From: Diplonema japonicum
Lineage: Eukaryota; Euglenozoa; Diplonemea; Diplonemida; Diplonemidae
Length of the DNA stretch: 64,000 bases
Reading direction: 5' to 3'
Assembly: GCA_964019335.1 (NCBI GenBank)
Contig: OZ025650.1
Coordinates: 75,001 to 139,000, forward strand
The notes under the pieces were generated by a model that worked only from the letters and a program-made list of their open reading frames with translations, made no database searches and was not told the DNA's origin. Both the position numbers and the translations under genes were made by a program. Shown piece by piece: positions 53,001 to 62,600 of this stretch (position 1 is its first letter; every line of letters starts with the position of its first letter).

Positions 53001-53297
53001 GTCATGCACCTCCCTCTGCACCTCTGGCTCCTCTTGCTCCTCTCCCTCCGTCATGACCTTCTTCCGTTTTGCAGGTGGCTCGTATTTGTCCCCCATCTTC
53101 TCTTTCAGCTGCGCTTCAAGCACCTCCTCGGCAGTCCTACCTCGCGATGGTGGGTAAAAGGGCTTCTTCTGTTTCTCCGCAAGCTTCGTTGCCTTTCCCT
53201 CTGCTTCCTCTTTCGACACCTTCGCAGGGGGCTTAAAATTCTTCCTCACAACACCCGCCACATGGGGTTTGCCCCACGTCGCCTTGACACCAGGCAT
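50089..53297 (-). CDS. RAD54/RAD54B-type SNF2 recombination ATPase, two exons
   Basis: DNA translocase that works with RAD51 in homologous recombination. The 1050-residue protein has a basic N-terminus, an acidic/Ser block (about 152-176), a RAD54B-like N-terminal beta-rich segment, then the SNF2 motor. Motif I is DEMGLGKS (436-443), II DEGH (546-549), III GTPLQNDLGEFHAMVNFCNPG; the helicase-C half has [60 protein letters not shown] and RQVSKQGLSANVMD. The C-terminal DLLGCKC after the motor is RAD54-like. A 56-nt intron (50155-50210, with A25) precedes a 66-nt last exon encoding a Ser/Asp tail ending at 50089. Whether it is RAD54 or RAD54B is uncertain; RAD54B seems closer. Confidence 0.94.
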
Positions 53298-53333
53298 GTG
53301 GAGAACTTCCTGTGACTGGTAGAAAATGCGTCT

Positions 53334-53360
53334 CTACATAATAATAAAAAAGAAAACACC
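53334..53360 (-). promoter_or_regulatory. Putative spliced-leader trans-splice acceptor
   Basis: In the 89-nt spacer before the RAD54-type gene, the sense strand shows GTGTTTTCTTTTTTATTATTATGTAG with the AG at 53335-53334, 36 nt before the start codon at 53297. The assignment rests on organisation. Confidence 0.5.
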
Positions 53361-53386
53361 ACTAAGAGGTCAGTTGCCTCACGCTC

Positions 53387-54709
53387 TCAGAAAGTATAAA
53401 GTCGTAGCGGGGATACATAATTGGGGAAGAAATGGTCAGCAGCCTTCAAGGCGGCAGTGGGGAGAAGCACGTATGGGATGATGGCACGGGGGCGGCGGGT
53501 GAATTTCAGCGAGAGTGCAGGGAAGATCCTATGAAAACGGGGGCCAAGCGAGAGTTGCTGGTAGGTAGTGAGGACCTTTGGGACGAAGAAGTACCACGGG
53601 AGTGGGAACGACAGTGTGAGCAACGCAATCACCCCATACTGGTACGCCATGTGCACGGTGTCGTTCACCTCACTCGTAATGTCGCCCAGCGTAGTGTACC
53701 TCTCAGGGGTGCTTTCGCCCAATGGGATCTCCCTCCCTCCCGGGAGCCTTGACATTGCTTTCTTCATCTTCCGCAACACATCCTTTCTTTTCTCTCGTTC
53801 GGTCTCGAGGAAATAGGCGTACTTCATTTCTTCCACTTTGTACTTCAACCATTCTCCTGTGTATGCGGCGAATCCGCCGGAAAGACTGCTTGCAAGGAAG
53901 CATGACAGCAACACAGTGCTGACTTGTCCTTTGATGCCCCAATGGTGGTAGTGCCGGGCAAGGGAGTAGATGAATGTGGTGGAGAAGTATGTTGCAAAGT
54001 CAAGGGAACCAGAGAACACGCGGAGGTTGTTACGGAGAGAGGTGACCTCGTCGTTGGTCATAGTGGACCGCCCACGGCCTGCTGCGATCAATGTCTTCAG
54101 TGATGTCCTGCGTGCTATGTAATCGAAAGATTTATTGTAAGCGTTGTTCGCGCGTTGTACGATGTCTGTGCGTGCTGTGACCCCCACAGCAGCCTCTAGC
54201 AAGTATGGGTTTGTAAATGCGTATGCAGACAATGTACCAGCTGCCCTTTCTGATGCCCATTCCCTAGATCGGTACATGTCGATAAGGCTGTAGGTGCTTT
54301 CTAAAACATCTTTGTGAATGTTCTCATTTCGTGCCATGTGGCACACAGTTGAGGTTGCCTCCCACACCGCCATCTGTCCTCTCTTATCGTCACCGAGGAG
54401 CTCAAGCATCCTCATAAACTTCTCCCGTACCACGTTTTCAAATCCCTCGTACAGATAACATTCCTTCATGAATCTACATGTGGCTACCTGTGTGTTCACG
54501 TCGCTGCTGTGTATCATGTTTACAAACGTTCTTTGCATGCCCTTCAAACGGATCGCCTCGAACACTCTGTCATCAAGCACCGCCAGGCGTAGTATTTCCA
54601 TTTTTTCAGTTGTCACCTTTTTCGGATGCTGCTCTTCAATGATTTTCAGCAGCGACACCGCTCTGTCCCAGTTCCACCTATCGAGCTCTTTCTTTATGTT
54701 GATTGCCAT
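53387..54709 (-). CDS. Hypothetical protein with ARM-like helices and C-terminal membrane segments
   Basis: A 440-residue protein. The N-terminal ~200 residues are helical with armadillo/HEAT-like spacing (ILRLAVLDDRVFEAIRLKGMQRTFVNMI, TQVATCRFMKECYLYEGFENVVREKF, ERAAGTLSAYAFTNPYLLEA). The C-terminal half has two or three hydrophobic stretches (about 260-285 VSTVLLSCFLASSLSGGFAAY; 360-380 YGVIALLTLSFPLPWYFFV; 405-425). No family is recognised; a membrane-tethered adaptor is one reading. Its stop lies 89 nt before the next gene. Confidence 0.8.
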   Translation of the reverse strand: MAINIKKELDRWNWDRAVSLLKIIEEQHPKKVTTEKMEILRLAVLDDRVFEAIRLKGMQRTFVNMIHSSDVNTQVATCRFMKECYLYEGFENVVREKFMRMLELLGDDKRGQMAVWEATSTVCHMARNENIHKDVLESTYSLIDMYRSREWASERAAGTLSAYAFTNPYLLEAAVGVTARTDIVQRANNAYNKSFDYIARRTSLKTLIAAGRGRSTMTNDEVTSLRNNLRVFSGSLDFATYFSTTFIYSLARHYHHWGIKGQVSTVLLSCFLASSLSGGFAAYTGEWLKYKVEEMKYAYFLETEREKRKDVLRKMKKAMSRLPGGREIPLGESTPERYTTLGDITSEVNDTVHMAYQYGVIALLTLSFPLPWYFFVPKVLTTYQQLSLGPRFHRIFPALSLKFTRRPRAIIPYVLLPTAALKAADHFFPNYVSPLRLYTF

Positions 54710-55590
54710 TTTATGTCTTTTTTTTTCCCCCTTCCTTTTTATGTTTACAAATGGAGATTAAAAAAAATAGGGTTAGACAGATAGAAAAGTAACAACATTG
54801 AAGGGAAAAAAAAAGCTTGGGGGGGATGGAAAAAATCGATTTCATTTTTTTTTTTTTTTGTGTTCCCTTTTCTCTCTTTTGTTTTTTGCCAGCACATTTC
54901 TCGCAGATTTTTCAAAGAATTGTTGGCCGTGTGTGTGTTTTCTTTTTTTTTTGGTTTGTTTGTTTTCTTTTTTTCTTCTTCTTCTTTTTGGGGTCTAAAA
55001 AAAATAAAGAAAAGAACGGAGGGGAAGAAGAACTAAACAAAGCACAAGTTTAAACAGTAAAGAGGTGAAAGAGGGTCTGGAAAAGGAGAAGAAAAAAAGG
55101 GGGGGGGGTTTCGTTGTTTGAATTGAAAACCCCCTTGAAGAACCTCCCACCTCCACCTGAACGGTCTTCTGATACAAAACTTTTCATTTCTTTTTTTTTT
55201 TTTTTTTTTGAAATGTATACGAAGTGAAGAGAAAAAAAGAAAGAGAAACAAAAAAGAAAAAGAAATCACACACGGGACCATCTTCTCTGCACAAAAATGA
55301 GGAGAAAGAATCATTTTCCTTTTTTCTTCTTCTCCCTTTGTGAATAAGGCTGGAACCACACCCACACAAACCCATTATCCATTGCTTCAAAAGGGCAGTT
55401 TCAATTTCATATTCACTCTATATCCAGTGAAAGCAATGTTACAACTTTTCTTTAGAAGCCAGTTTTTTATTCCCTTTTTCTTTTTTTCTTTCGCACTGTT
55501 CTTAACACCCGCATGTTTTGTGCATGCGCTGCTGGAAATCTCAAACGAAATTCAGAAAAAAAAAAAAAATAGGAGCAGGTTTACATGCGT

Positions 55591-55591
<1 letters not shown>

Positions 55592-55639
<48 letters not shown>
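55592..55639. repeat. T48 homopolymer tract
   Basis: A run of 48 T, the longest homopolymer in the window; an A36 run lies at 1897-1932. Lengths may be affected by assembly. Confidence 0.95.
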
Positions 55640-55640
<1 letters not shown>

Positions 55641-55993
55641 ATTTCTGCTTTGACTAACCCTCTAAAAGAAAACTTGTCCATACATGTGCACACAGGGAGA
55701 AGGAAAAAGGAAAAGGAAAGGGAAAAGGAAAAGAAAAAAAAAAACTTATATGATATTAACAACCAGCTCTTTCACGATTGAAAGAAGTCAAGAGAAAGAA
55801 GAAGAAGGAAAAGAATGGAGAGAGAGAAAAAAGAGAGGCAACGAAGGAGCCTAAAAGACAAGAAGATAAGAAGAAAACAAAGAAGGGGAAAAAAAAAAGG
55901 AAAGAAAGAGGAAAGGCGGCAAATGGCCATGACGACAACCCCTCTATCTGTCGTTAATCCTGTTAATCCCATTAAAAGTGAAAAATCATTTTT

Positions 55994-55995
<2 letters not shown>

Positions 55996-56028
<33 letters not shown>
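55996..56028. repeat. (GT)16 microsatellite
   Basis: Sixteen tandem GT dinucleotides followed by G-rich sequence, in an intergenic region. Confidence 0.95.
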
Positions 56029-56030
<2 letters not shown>

Positions 56031-56394
56031 GTGGGTGGGGGGGGGCGCACTTAAGAGCCTTTCTCCTCCCTCCCATTTTAAAATTCCAATCCTTAATATT
56101 GGCTGAGACAGTGTTCCTTGCCTCCCACCTGTGCATACCTTTCATTTCTCTTTTTTTTCTCTTCTTTTCTCCCTTCTTTCTTTATTCTTTCTTTTTTCTT
56201 CTTATGCTCACGGTTTTCTCATAATAAAATGAATGGGAAGAGGAAGTTTGCTTGTTGCGCCGTTAAGGTAAAAAAAGAAAAAAAAAAAACAATGAATAAA
56301 TCTTTTCTGGAGGAGAGCGAGTGAATGGGGGGGGGCATACTTTTTTTTTTCTTCTCACTTTACATACGGAATCAAGTAAAGAGGGAATGGGAAA

Positions 56395-56473
56395 AAAACT
56401 CAAAGTACAGGACAAGCCCCCCGCTAGAGGGCCGCCCTATGGGAGGGGGGGGTCTATCTGTTAATACTCCCCT
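56395..56473. repeat. Dispersed 77-bp repeat, copy 2
   Basis: Same sequence and orientation as 32855-32932 with one extra C. Here it is intergenic and not part of any ORF. On the minus strand it is followed by a T7 run, compatible with a Pol III-type terminator if it is an RNA gene. Near-identity of copies 23.5 kb apart indicates recent dispersal or functional constraint. Confidence 0.8.
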
Positions 56474-56592
56474 AAAAAAAAAACGCTTTTTTTAAAAAAC
56501 CCTTATGCAGCCAGGTGGGGGCAGTTTTGGAGTTTCCTGTTTTTGTATTAACAATATTATAGTCGAGTCTAAAAACTAGATGGCAGCGTAAT

Positions 56593-56676
56593 GAGCGAGA
56601 ATTTTATTAGGTAAAATTCTGCTCGTGCGCACAAACAAATAAAGCGCCAAACTAGTTTTTCACTAAAACTGGCGGC
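56593..56676. other. Two hairpins in non-coding DNA
   Basis: GAGC-g-AGAATTTTA and TAAAATTCT-GCTC (56593-56624) form a 13-bp stem with one bulge and a TTAGG loop. A second weaker hairpin (56644-56676) pairs AGTTTT with AAAACT and GCC with GGC. Two compact structures in unique, non-homopolymeric DNA could mark a small RNA or the remains of an inverted-repeat element. No identity is assigned. Confidence 0.4.
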
Positions 56677-57046
56677 CTCGGACTATTGGGTGCAATGTGC
56701 AGTGAGTATGGGTTTCATCGAGAAATTGAGCTGCAGCATGGATGTTCAGTCGATCTTTACCTGCCACCCTGCGTTTCACTAGATTATTAGATGTTCGGTC
56801 TACTTCATGCAGATTCTTCAAAAAGTATTTCATCCGCTTTTTTTTTCTCTCTTTTTTTTTTCTCTTTCTTTCTTCTTTTTATTTTTCCCTCAGAACACAG
56901 AAAGCAGTTGGCTGCAAATAGGGACGGTCATATGTGGGGGGGGGGGGGGGGGGGGGGGGATGGAAAACAAAGAAAAGAAATGCTACTGCTAAGATATCTA
57001 TGGAAAAAAGGGGGAAAAAAAAAATCTTTTTTGAAAAAAGGATGAA

Positions 57047-59551
57047 TCAATTCCGCCTGCTGCCGGGGCGGTGACCAGAACCCGGAGGTAGCTTGGGTTG
57101 GTTATTGTAGTTAGCAGACGAAGGCTGATGCCGGCGAGGGGTAGCAGCAGAAGGTGTGGCAAGCGCTGCAGTAGAAGGTCTTCGAGTAGGAGGGGCCGCG
57201 ACTCGGAGGTGGAGGCTGCCTTTCCCTTTGGACAGTGGAACACCCTTCGGAGGCCCTTTACCCCTTACTGCCTCACGGAGCCTGAACTCCTTCATTCTCG
57301 CCAGCAGTGACCCCATTTCCATGTTGGACGCCTCGTCAGAAAGCCCATCTGGGCCAAGGCTCTCTCTTCTACCACTTTGCACTGGTGCCATCTTTGTCAG
57401 CCAAGGGTGCGCCAGTGCCTTCTCTGCTGTTGGCCTGTTCACCGATTTTGCAGATAACAACAATTTAATGAAGCTCTTGCAATCCTCGGAAACCCTTGCC
57501 CACGGCATGTCAGGGAACCTCACCCCCTCAACGATGCTCTCCGCGATGTTCGCGAGGTGCTCGTTCTCCGGCAGCGTCGTCCACGACCCATCCAGATGGA
57601 AGGGGTGCCTCTTGCCCCGCGTGATTAGCCCGTAGCAGATGACACCAGCTGCGAATATATCGATCTTCTGGTCATATGACGGCGGTGCTTTGCTGATGTC
57701 CTTCATCACCCCAAACTTAGCCGCCACTTCCTTCCACTTCCTACTCCATGCCGTTCCCGGCCGCCACCTCCATGCCAGCAGCAACTCCGGTGCCATGTAC
57801 AGCAGCGTCCCCCCGCCCACCTCGCCGTCACCGATAAACTTGCTGAGTCCCATGTCACATATTTTCACTGTCGGAAGGAACGGCCCTACCGCAGGTACGT
57901 CCTCCAGCAATACGTTCGAAACCTTCAAGTCGTGGTGCACGATGCCCTTCTCGTGCAAGTACTGCAGGCATGACAATATGCTGCGCATGATGTGTGCAGC
58001 AGCCCGCTCTCCGATGTGAAGGTGTCGTGCAGACGGTGATTTTAAAATGTTCTCAAGGTCACCTCCTGGGCAGTGCATCATGATGCACACCATGTAGTTC
58101 TCCGAGTCGGGTCCGTAGACTTCGTCCTCTCCCCAGTTGGAGTGGCCGTGCGCGCCGAACACGTGTCGTCCTGCTCGCCAGTCGACCAACTTGCAGAGGT
58201 TAGGGTGGTCAAGACCGCCCCACAGTTCCGTTACATGGGGACGTACAGGGCGGCAAGACCTAACCTTGATGAAGGCACCACGGTTCAGAGGAGCGTCGAA
58301 GTATTTGACCCCGTCGACTGTCCCGTTGTGGCTACCACACGGTACGTCTAGCACGACGCCTAGCCAACCCTCCTCCCCATACGGGCAGCAGCCAGTGTAC
58401 ACAACAAACCCCGACAGGAACTTCGATTGCAGGTACCGCGAAGCGCCAGATTTGCGTGAGCTGCTAGACGAAATTTCCTGCAAATCAGCCCAAGCAGCTA
58501 TGGTACCTTGCACCTTAGACCCTACTGTGATAGGCTCCTTGCGAGACCCAATGACCTCCCGCACCTCATCCTTAGTATCATGAGTCACCGGCAGCACCTT
58601 CGCCGCGTACTTCTTCCCTGTTGCCTTGTGTACCACTTCGTACACCTCACCAAATCCTCCCTCCCCCAGCTTCTTACCTGTCTCGTACACGTCGTCGAAG
58701 TCGAGATGCGGGTTGGAGAGGAGGCTGGGCTCGAGAGTGATCTCACGCTCAGAAACATTGTAGGTAGAGCAGTCTTTGCGTATCCACGGCCTGACATTAC
58801 CCGCCAGGACGTTGGGGGTAAGGGTGCTGTCCTCGTCCCACAGGATGTCCACTGTGCCGTTGGCGTGGGACTTGGCAATGGATCCTGTGTGCCAGTCTCC
58901 CTCCCAGAGGGCTGTCACGGAGGCCCCTATTTTCCACCACCCATCCATCCTCACTTCACGGGTAGGGAGGTTGTGCCCCACGCCACAGCGTTCTGCTGCA
59001 GGTGCTAAGTGGTCGGCGATCCTGCGCCAGTCATCGTGAGGGAGGGAGCTGCCTACACCAGTCTCGTCTTCGAGTGTCTTGTCCACGTGCTTGAACACCA
59101 GCGACCTGACAACGGTGACATTGATCGTGCCCGACTGAGATTTCACCCACCTGACGAGTCTGTCGGTTGACGAAGCGAACCACCGCACTTCCGAAGAGCC
59201 ACAGTAGTATGCGACAACTTCGTGCTTCCTGCACAGCAGATTCTCGGCAGACACTGCAGCTACTTTACCGTCAAAATTTATGATGGGCGCCTGCCCCTCA
59301 TGGCCCACTACCTTGCCCCTCATCCCGTTTAGATGTGACGTCTTTGGCTTCCGCACTCCAAACACGATGACTTCCCGCCCCACGGATGGCACATCACAGA
59401 CGGCAGCCGTGTATGAGCGCTTCCCCGACCCCCTCATAGTCACACTCGGTGGTGCTGCCTTTTCATACGCTTTCCCAGACACCCGCTCACTGGAGTTGCA
59501 TTTTTCTTTCTCCTCTTTCTCCATTGCAGCTTTCCCATCGCAGTTGCCCAT
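57047..59551 (-). CDS. Protein kinase with CAP-Gly domain inserted in its N-lobe
   Basis: An 834-residue protein starting MGNCDGK, an N-myristoylation-type signal. Two small beta-barrel (SH3/Tudor-like) segments come first: about 55-106 (LNGMRGKVVGHEGQAPIINFDGKVAAV) and 205-256 (IGASVTALWEGDWHTGSIAKS...DILWDEDS). The kinase begins near 290: GEGGFGEV (296-303), K318. A ~120-residue insert then precedes E442 and LDHPNL; it holds a CAP-Gly domain (379-437, GFVVYTG...GWLGVVLDVPCGSHNGTVDGVKYF...GAFIK), whose usual GKNDG reads GSHNG. The C-lobe has HHD in place of HRD (539-541), N546, DMG in place of DFG (566-568) and APE (587-589). The catalytic Lys, Glu and Asp residues are present, so activity is possible. 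CAP-Gly domains bind microtubule or EB/tubulin C-termini. The C-terminal tail is basic and Pro-rich. Confidence 0.92.
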   Translation of the reverse strand: MGNCDGKAAMEKEEKEKCNSSERVSGKAYEKAAPPSVTMRGSGKRSYTAAVCDVPSVGREVIVFGVRKPKTSHLNGMRGKVVGHEGQAPIINFDGKVAAVSAENLLCRKHEVVAYYCGSSEVRWFASSTDRLVRWVKSQSGTINVTVVRSLVFKHVDKTLEDETGVGSSLPHDDWRRIADHLAPAAERCGVGHNLPTREVRMDGWWKIGASVTALWEGDWHTGSIAKSHANGTVDILWDEDSTLTPNVLAGNVRPWIRKDCSTYNVSEREITLEPSLLSNPHLDFDDVYETGKKLGEGGFGEVYEVVHKATGKKYAAKVLPVTHDTKDEVREVIGSRKEPITVGSKVQGTIAAWADLQEISSSSSRKSGASRYLQSKFLSGFVVYTGCCPYGEEGWLGVVLDVPCGSHNGTVDGVKYFDAPLNRGAFIKVRSCRPVRPHVTELWGGLDHPNLCKLVDWRAGRHVFGAHGHSNWGEDEVYGPDSENYMVCIMMHCPGGDLENILKSPSARHLHIGERAAAHIMRSILSCLQYLHEKGIVHHDLKVSNVLLEDVPAVGPFLPTVKICDMGLSKFIGDGEVGGGTLLYMAPELLLAWRWRPGTAWSRKWKEVAAKFGVMKDISKAPPSYDQKIDIFAAGVICYGLITRGKRHPFHLDGSWTTLPENEHLANIAESIVEGVRFPDMPWARVSEDCKSFIKLLLSAKSVNRPTAEKALAHPWLTKMAPVQSGRRESLGPDGLSDEASNMEMGSLLARMKEFRLREAVRGKGPPKGVPLSKGKGSLHLRVAAPPTRRPSTAALATPSAATPRRHQPSSANYNNQPKLPPGSGHRPGSRRN

Positions 59552-59631
59552 GACCCACTCCTGTGTTGATAATTCAAATAGCAGTTGGTTGATAAAAACT
59601 AGAGCAATGAACCTGGCCTATGGAAATAGGA

Positions 59632-62600
59632 TTAGATTTCCTCTTCACTACACAGGTCCGAAGGGACGTCAAGCACCTGCTGGATGTCGACTGAGGGAAG
59701 ACGACGTACCATGCTGCCTCGAGGCGAACTCTGATATCTCCTCATGGAAACTCGACTACTCTTTTTCGCAGGAGAGACACTTCCAGATTCAGTGCAAATG
59801 GAGACCTCGTCTTCGATGAAAGATGAACGGCTGCGAGAGACGAAGGAAGATGCCTGCGAAACTGGTGCAGTTCTGGACTTCATGGAGGACATAGACGCAG
59901 CAGACGCTGCAGAAGGAGACTCCGTGTCTGCAATTGAGACTCGCTTACGGGGTGACGGCACGGTCAGAGAGTCCGCAGTTGCTAAATGCATCGCCATAGG
60001 GGTTTCAAGAGGCGTCTCAGGGGGTGCAGGAACAGGCACTGCTGGTGACATTACCTCAGGGGTGACGTCGGTTTCGCTCACGATGGGTGGCGGCTTTGCA
60101 CCGATGCCATACATCTTCGAGTACTCCGTCATGCTCGCGATGTTCAGCGGTGTGTACTTTATAGTATTCCCCGTAGCCATTGTTGCATAGTCAAGCGGCG
60201 TGGCACCACTAGCATTCAACACGTGAGGGCTGGCCCCTGCCGAAATAAGGTACTCAGATGTCTCGGGGCACTGGTGCAAGCACGCATAGTGCAGCGCTGT
60301 GTTCAGTTTCCTGTCAACAGCATCAATGTTACACCCCCGCAGCAAAAGCTGCTCAGAAATAGACTTCAGATTGCTCCCCGCTGCTAGGTGCAGAGTTGTC
60401 ACACCGTGTTTCGATTTTGCACAAACATTCAGCTTCGGCGACTTCAGCAATTCCCAACACGCCATTTCAAGGCCGTTGGCGCACGCATAGTGCAATGCCG
60501 TGAAGCCGTCCCTGTCGACAGGGTTCACATTGCACTGGTGTGTGAGCAACTGGACGGCTATGTCCGACATGCAATTGCAACAGGTGTAGATTAGTGGTTC
60601 GTATCCACAGTGATTCTTTGGATCTAGACATGCACCAGCATGGATAAGGGCTGCAGCGCAAGCAGGCATCCCGCTACTGCACGCAAGGTGTAGGGGCGTG
60701 TTATTCATGCTGTCTTTTGCATCAAGAACAGCCTTCTTAGAAGCCAACAGCTGCACTATGTCATGCAAGCCTTCGGACACTGCTTGATGCAGGGGTGTTA
60801 TGCCGCTGTGATTCTTATGATTTATATATTTTTGCGCTCTTGTGATCAACATCTTGGCCACCCCTTGCTGTTTCCCACGACAAGCATAATGCAGTGCTAT
60901 GTTGCCATGACTGTCCTCGATGCCGGGCTCCGCGTTGTTATTCAACAGCAACCGTGTGATCGACAGGCTGGTGCAGCTAGCGATGTGTAAGGGCGTGAGG
61001 CCCTCTGCTGAGATAGGGTCGATGGCCACACCTTTTAAGAGAAGGCAGGTGACCGTCTCTGGCATTTCATTGATGCAGGCGTAGTGCAACGGAGTTGCCT
61101 CTACGGAGTAGCCGAGGTCTGCTGACGTGTGCTCGATGAGGAGGACAGCAACATCTTCCTCGCCCTTCTTGCATGCTGTGAGCAGTCGTATCGTGTCGTC
61201 TGCTTCGTTGTAGTGGTTGTTCAGAGCGCCTTGCTTTGCAAGCATGTTCAGAACGGCTGTCATGCTGTTCTTCATGGCGTACCGCAGGGCGGTGTTCCCG
61301 TACCTGTCCGTACCGTTGATCGAGCACCCGCTGCTTATAAGCGTGGTTGCAGACGCGGTGTCACCCAAGACACACGCCAAGTGGAGGGGGGTACGCTCGT
61401 TTGCATCTGCTGCATTTATATTGGCATTCGAGTTAAGTAGCTCTTCGACGACAGCGTGCTGCCGTGCCCGCACAGCGTGATGCAGGATGCTCCGTCCTTT
61501 CTCGTCCTTCCAGTTCGCATTCGCGTCATGCTCGCTGATGAGCCTTGGAAGCATCATCACAGCACCAGCTGTAGCCGCTACACGCAGCCATTTATCAACA
61601 AGATCCTGCGTGAAATAAGCTTTGCCCTCCTTTGCTAGCATCCTGAAATGCGCCTCCCTTCCCTTTGACACTGCTATCGTGGCTTCTTTTATTTTGGCAT
61701 CTGTCCACCCTGTCTTGCTGGGCGATGAGACACAATAATTGAAAGCTTGTAAATCATCAGCCTGCTTCGCGTCTTCCAACATGCTGTCGGGCATCGAAGG
61801 ACCGAGGATGACCGGCGTGCCGGGCTTTTCTTTCGGAGACAGCATTGCTACCATTTTCACACCTTCTTGTTCTTGTTCTCGCTTCTCTTTGAGTTCTTTT
61901 TCTTCGTTCAACTCAGCTTCTGTTTTGCTCTGCTCTGTCGGTGGGCCATCGAAGACCATGCGCTTTTGCAGTGCAGCGGTTGAGGCTTTTAAAGCTGCAA
62001 GCTGCACGTGCCGCTTCTTCCGTGAGGTTGGGACCACTACTGTGGAAGGTGAGGAGTCAGTCGTGAGGTCCTCCGACACAAGGAAGTCCCCTTCCGCGTT
62101 GTCAATATCTTTTAGCTTCTTGCGAACTCGCTTAGGCTTCGGTCTTGTTTCTTTACCCTTGAGCTCTTCCCCTTCACTGGGTTTTACTGCGATGCTTTTG
62201 GGCAGATCCATGCCAGTGATGGCTTCAGAGTGAGTAGAGACAAGACTGTCCTCAGGAGGGGTCACCACAATTGACTCAGTATTCGAGCTTAGTAACTCTG
62301 ATGAGAGCCCTTGTTGCACAGTCAATTCCAATGTTTCACCAGAGTCATGAGGTTCTTGTGTCAACCTTGCAAGCAACCCTGCGGTTCTTGCCTTTGCAAG
62401 CCGTTGGACTTTCTTTTCGTGCTTCACTTGGGAAGCCCAAAATGCTGCCTTTTGATGCGCTTCCGGAAGCTTCTCTTTCTCTTCGAACAATGCGTAAATT
62501 TTCACGAGTTCGCTCCAAGTCAGGGAGTACAGCTTAGCCGCTACTAAAGGGGTCGAGGCATATTCCTTTAGAGGGCTGCTCTCCGTTCCAAAGGTCCGTG

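Larger units (their letters stand above)
54710..57046. other. Large homopolymer-rich intergenic region
   Basis: 2.3 kb without a supportable gene. It contains T48 (55592-55639), a (GT)n microsatellite, the second copy of the 77-bp dispersed repeat, two hairpins around 56593-56676, and G24 (56936-56959). The stretch 56500-56780 is not homopolymeric and not coding, and could contain an RNA gene. Confidence 0.55.

Noticed and set aside
56395-56473. 77-bp repeat as a tRNA gene
   Set aside because: Length is right but there is no T-arm consensus, no 7-bp acceptor stem at the true ends and no plausible anticodon arm.
57047-59551. Two separate genes (CAP-Gly protein and kinase) fused by assembly
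   Set aside because: One uninterrupted frame with uniform composition runs through both, and the CAP-Gly segment sits inside the kinase domain, not at its edge.
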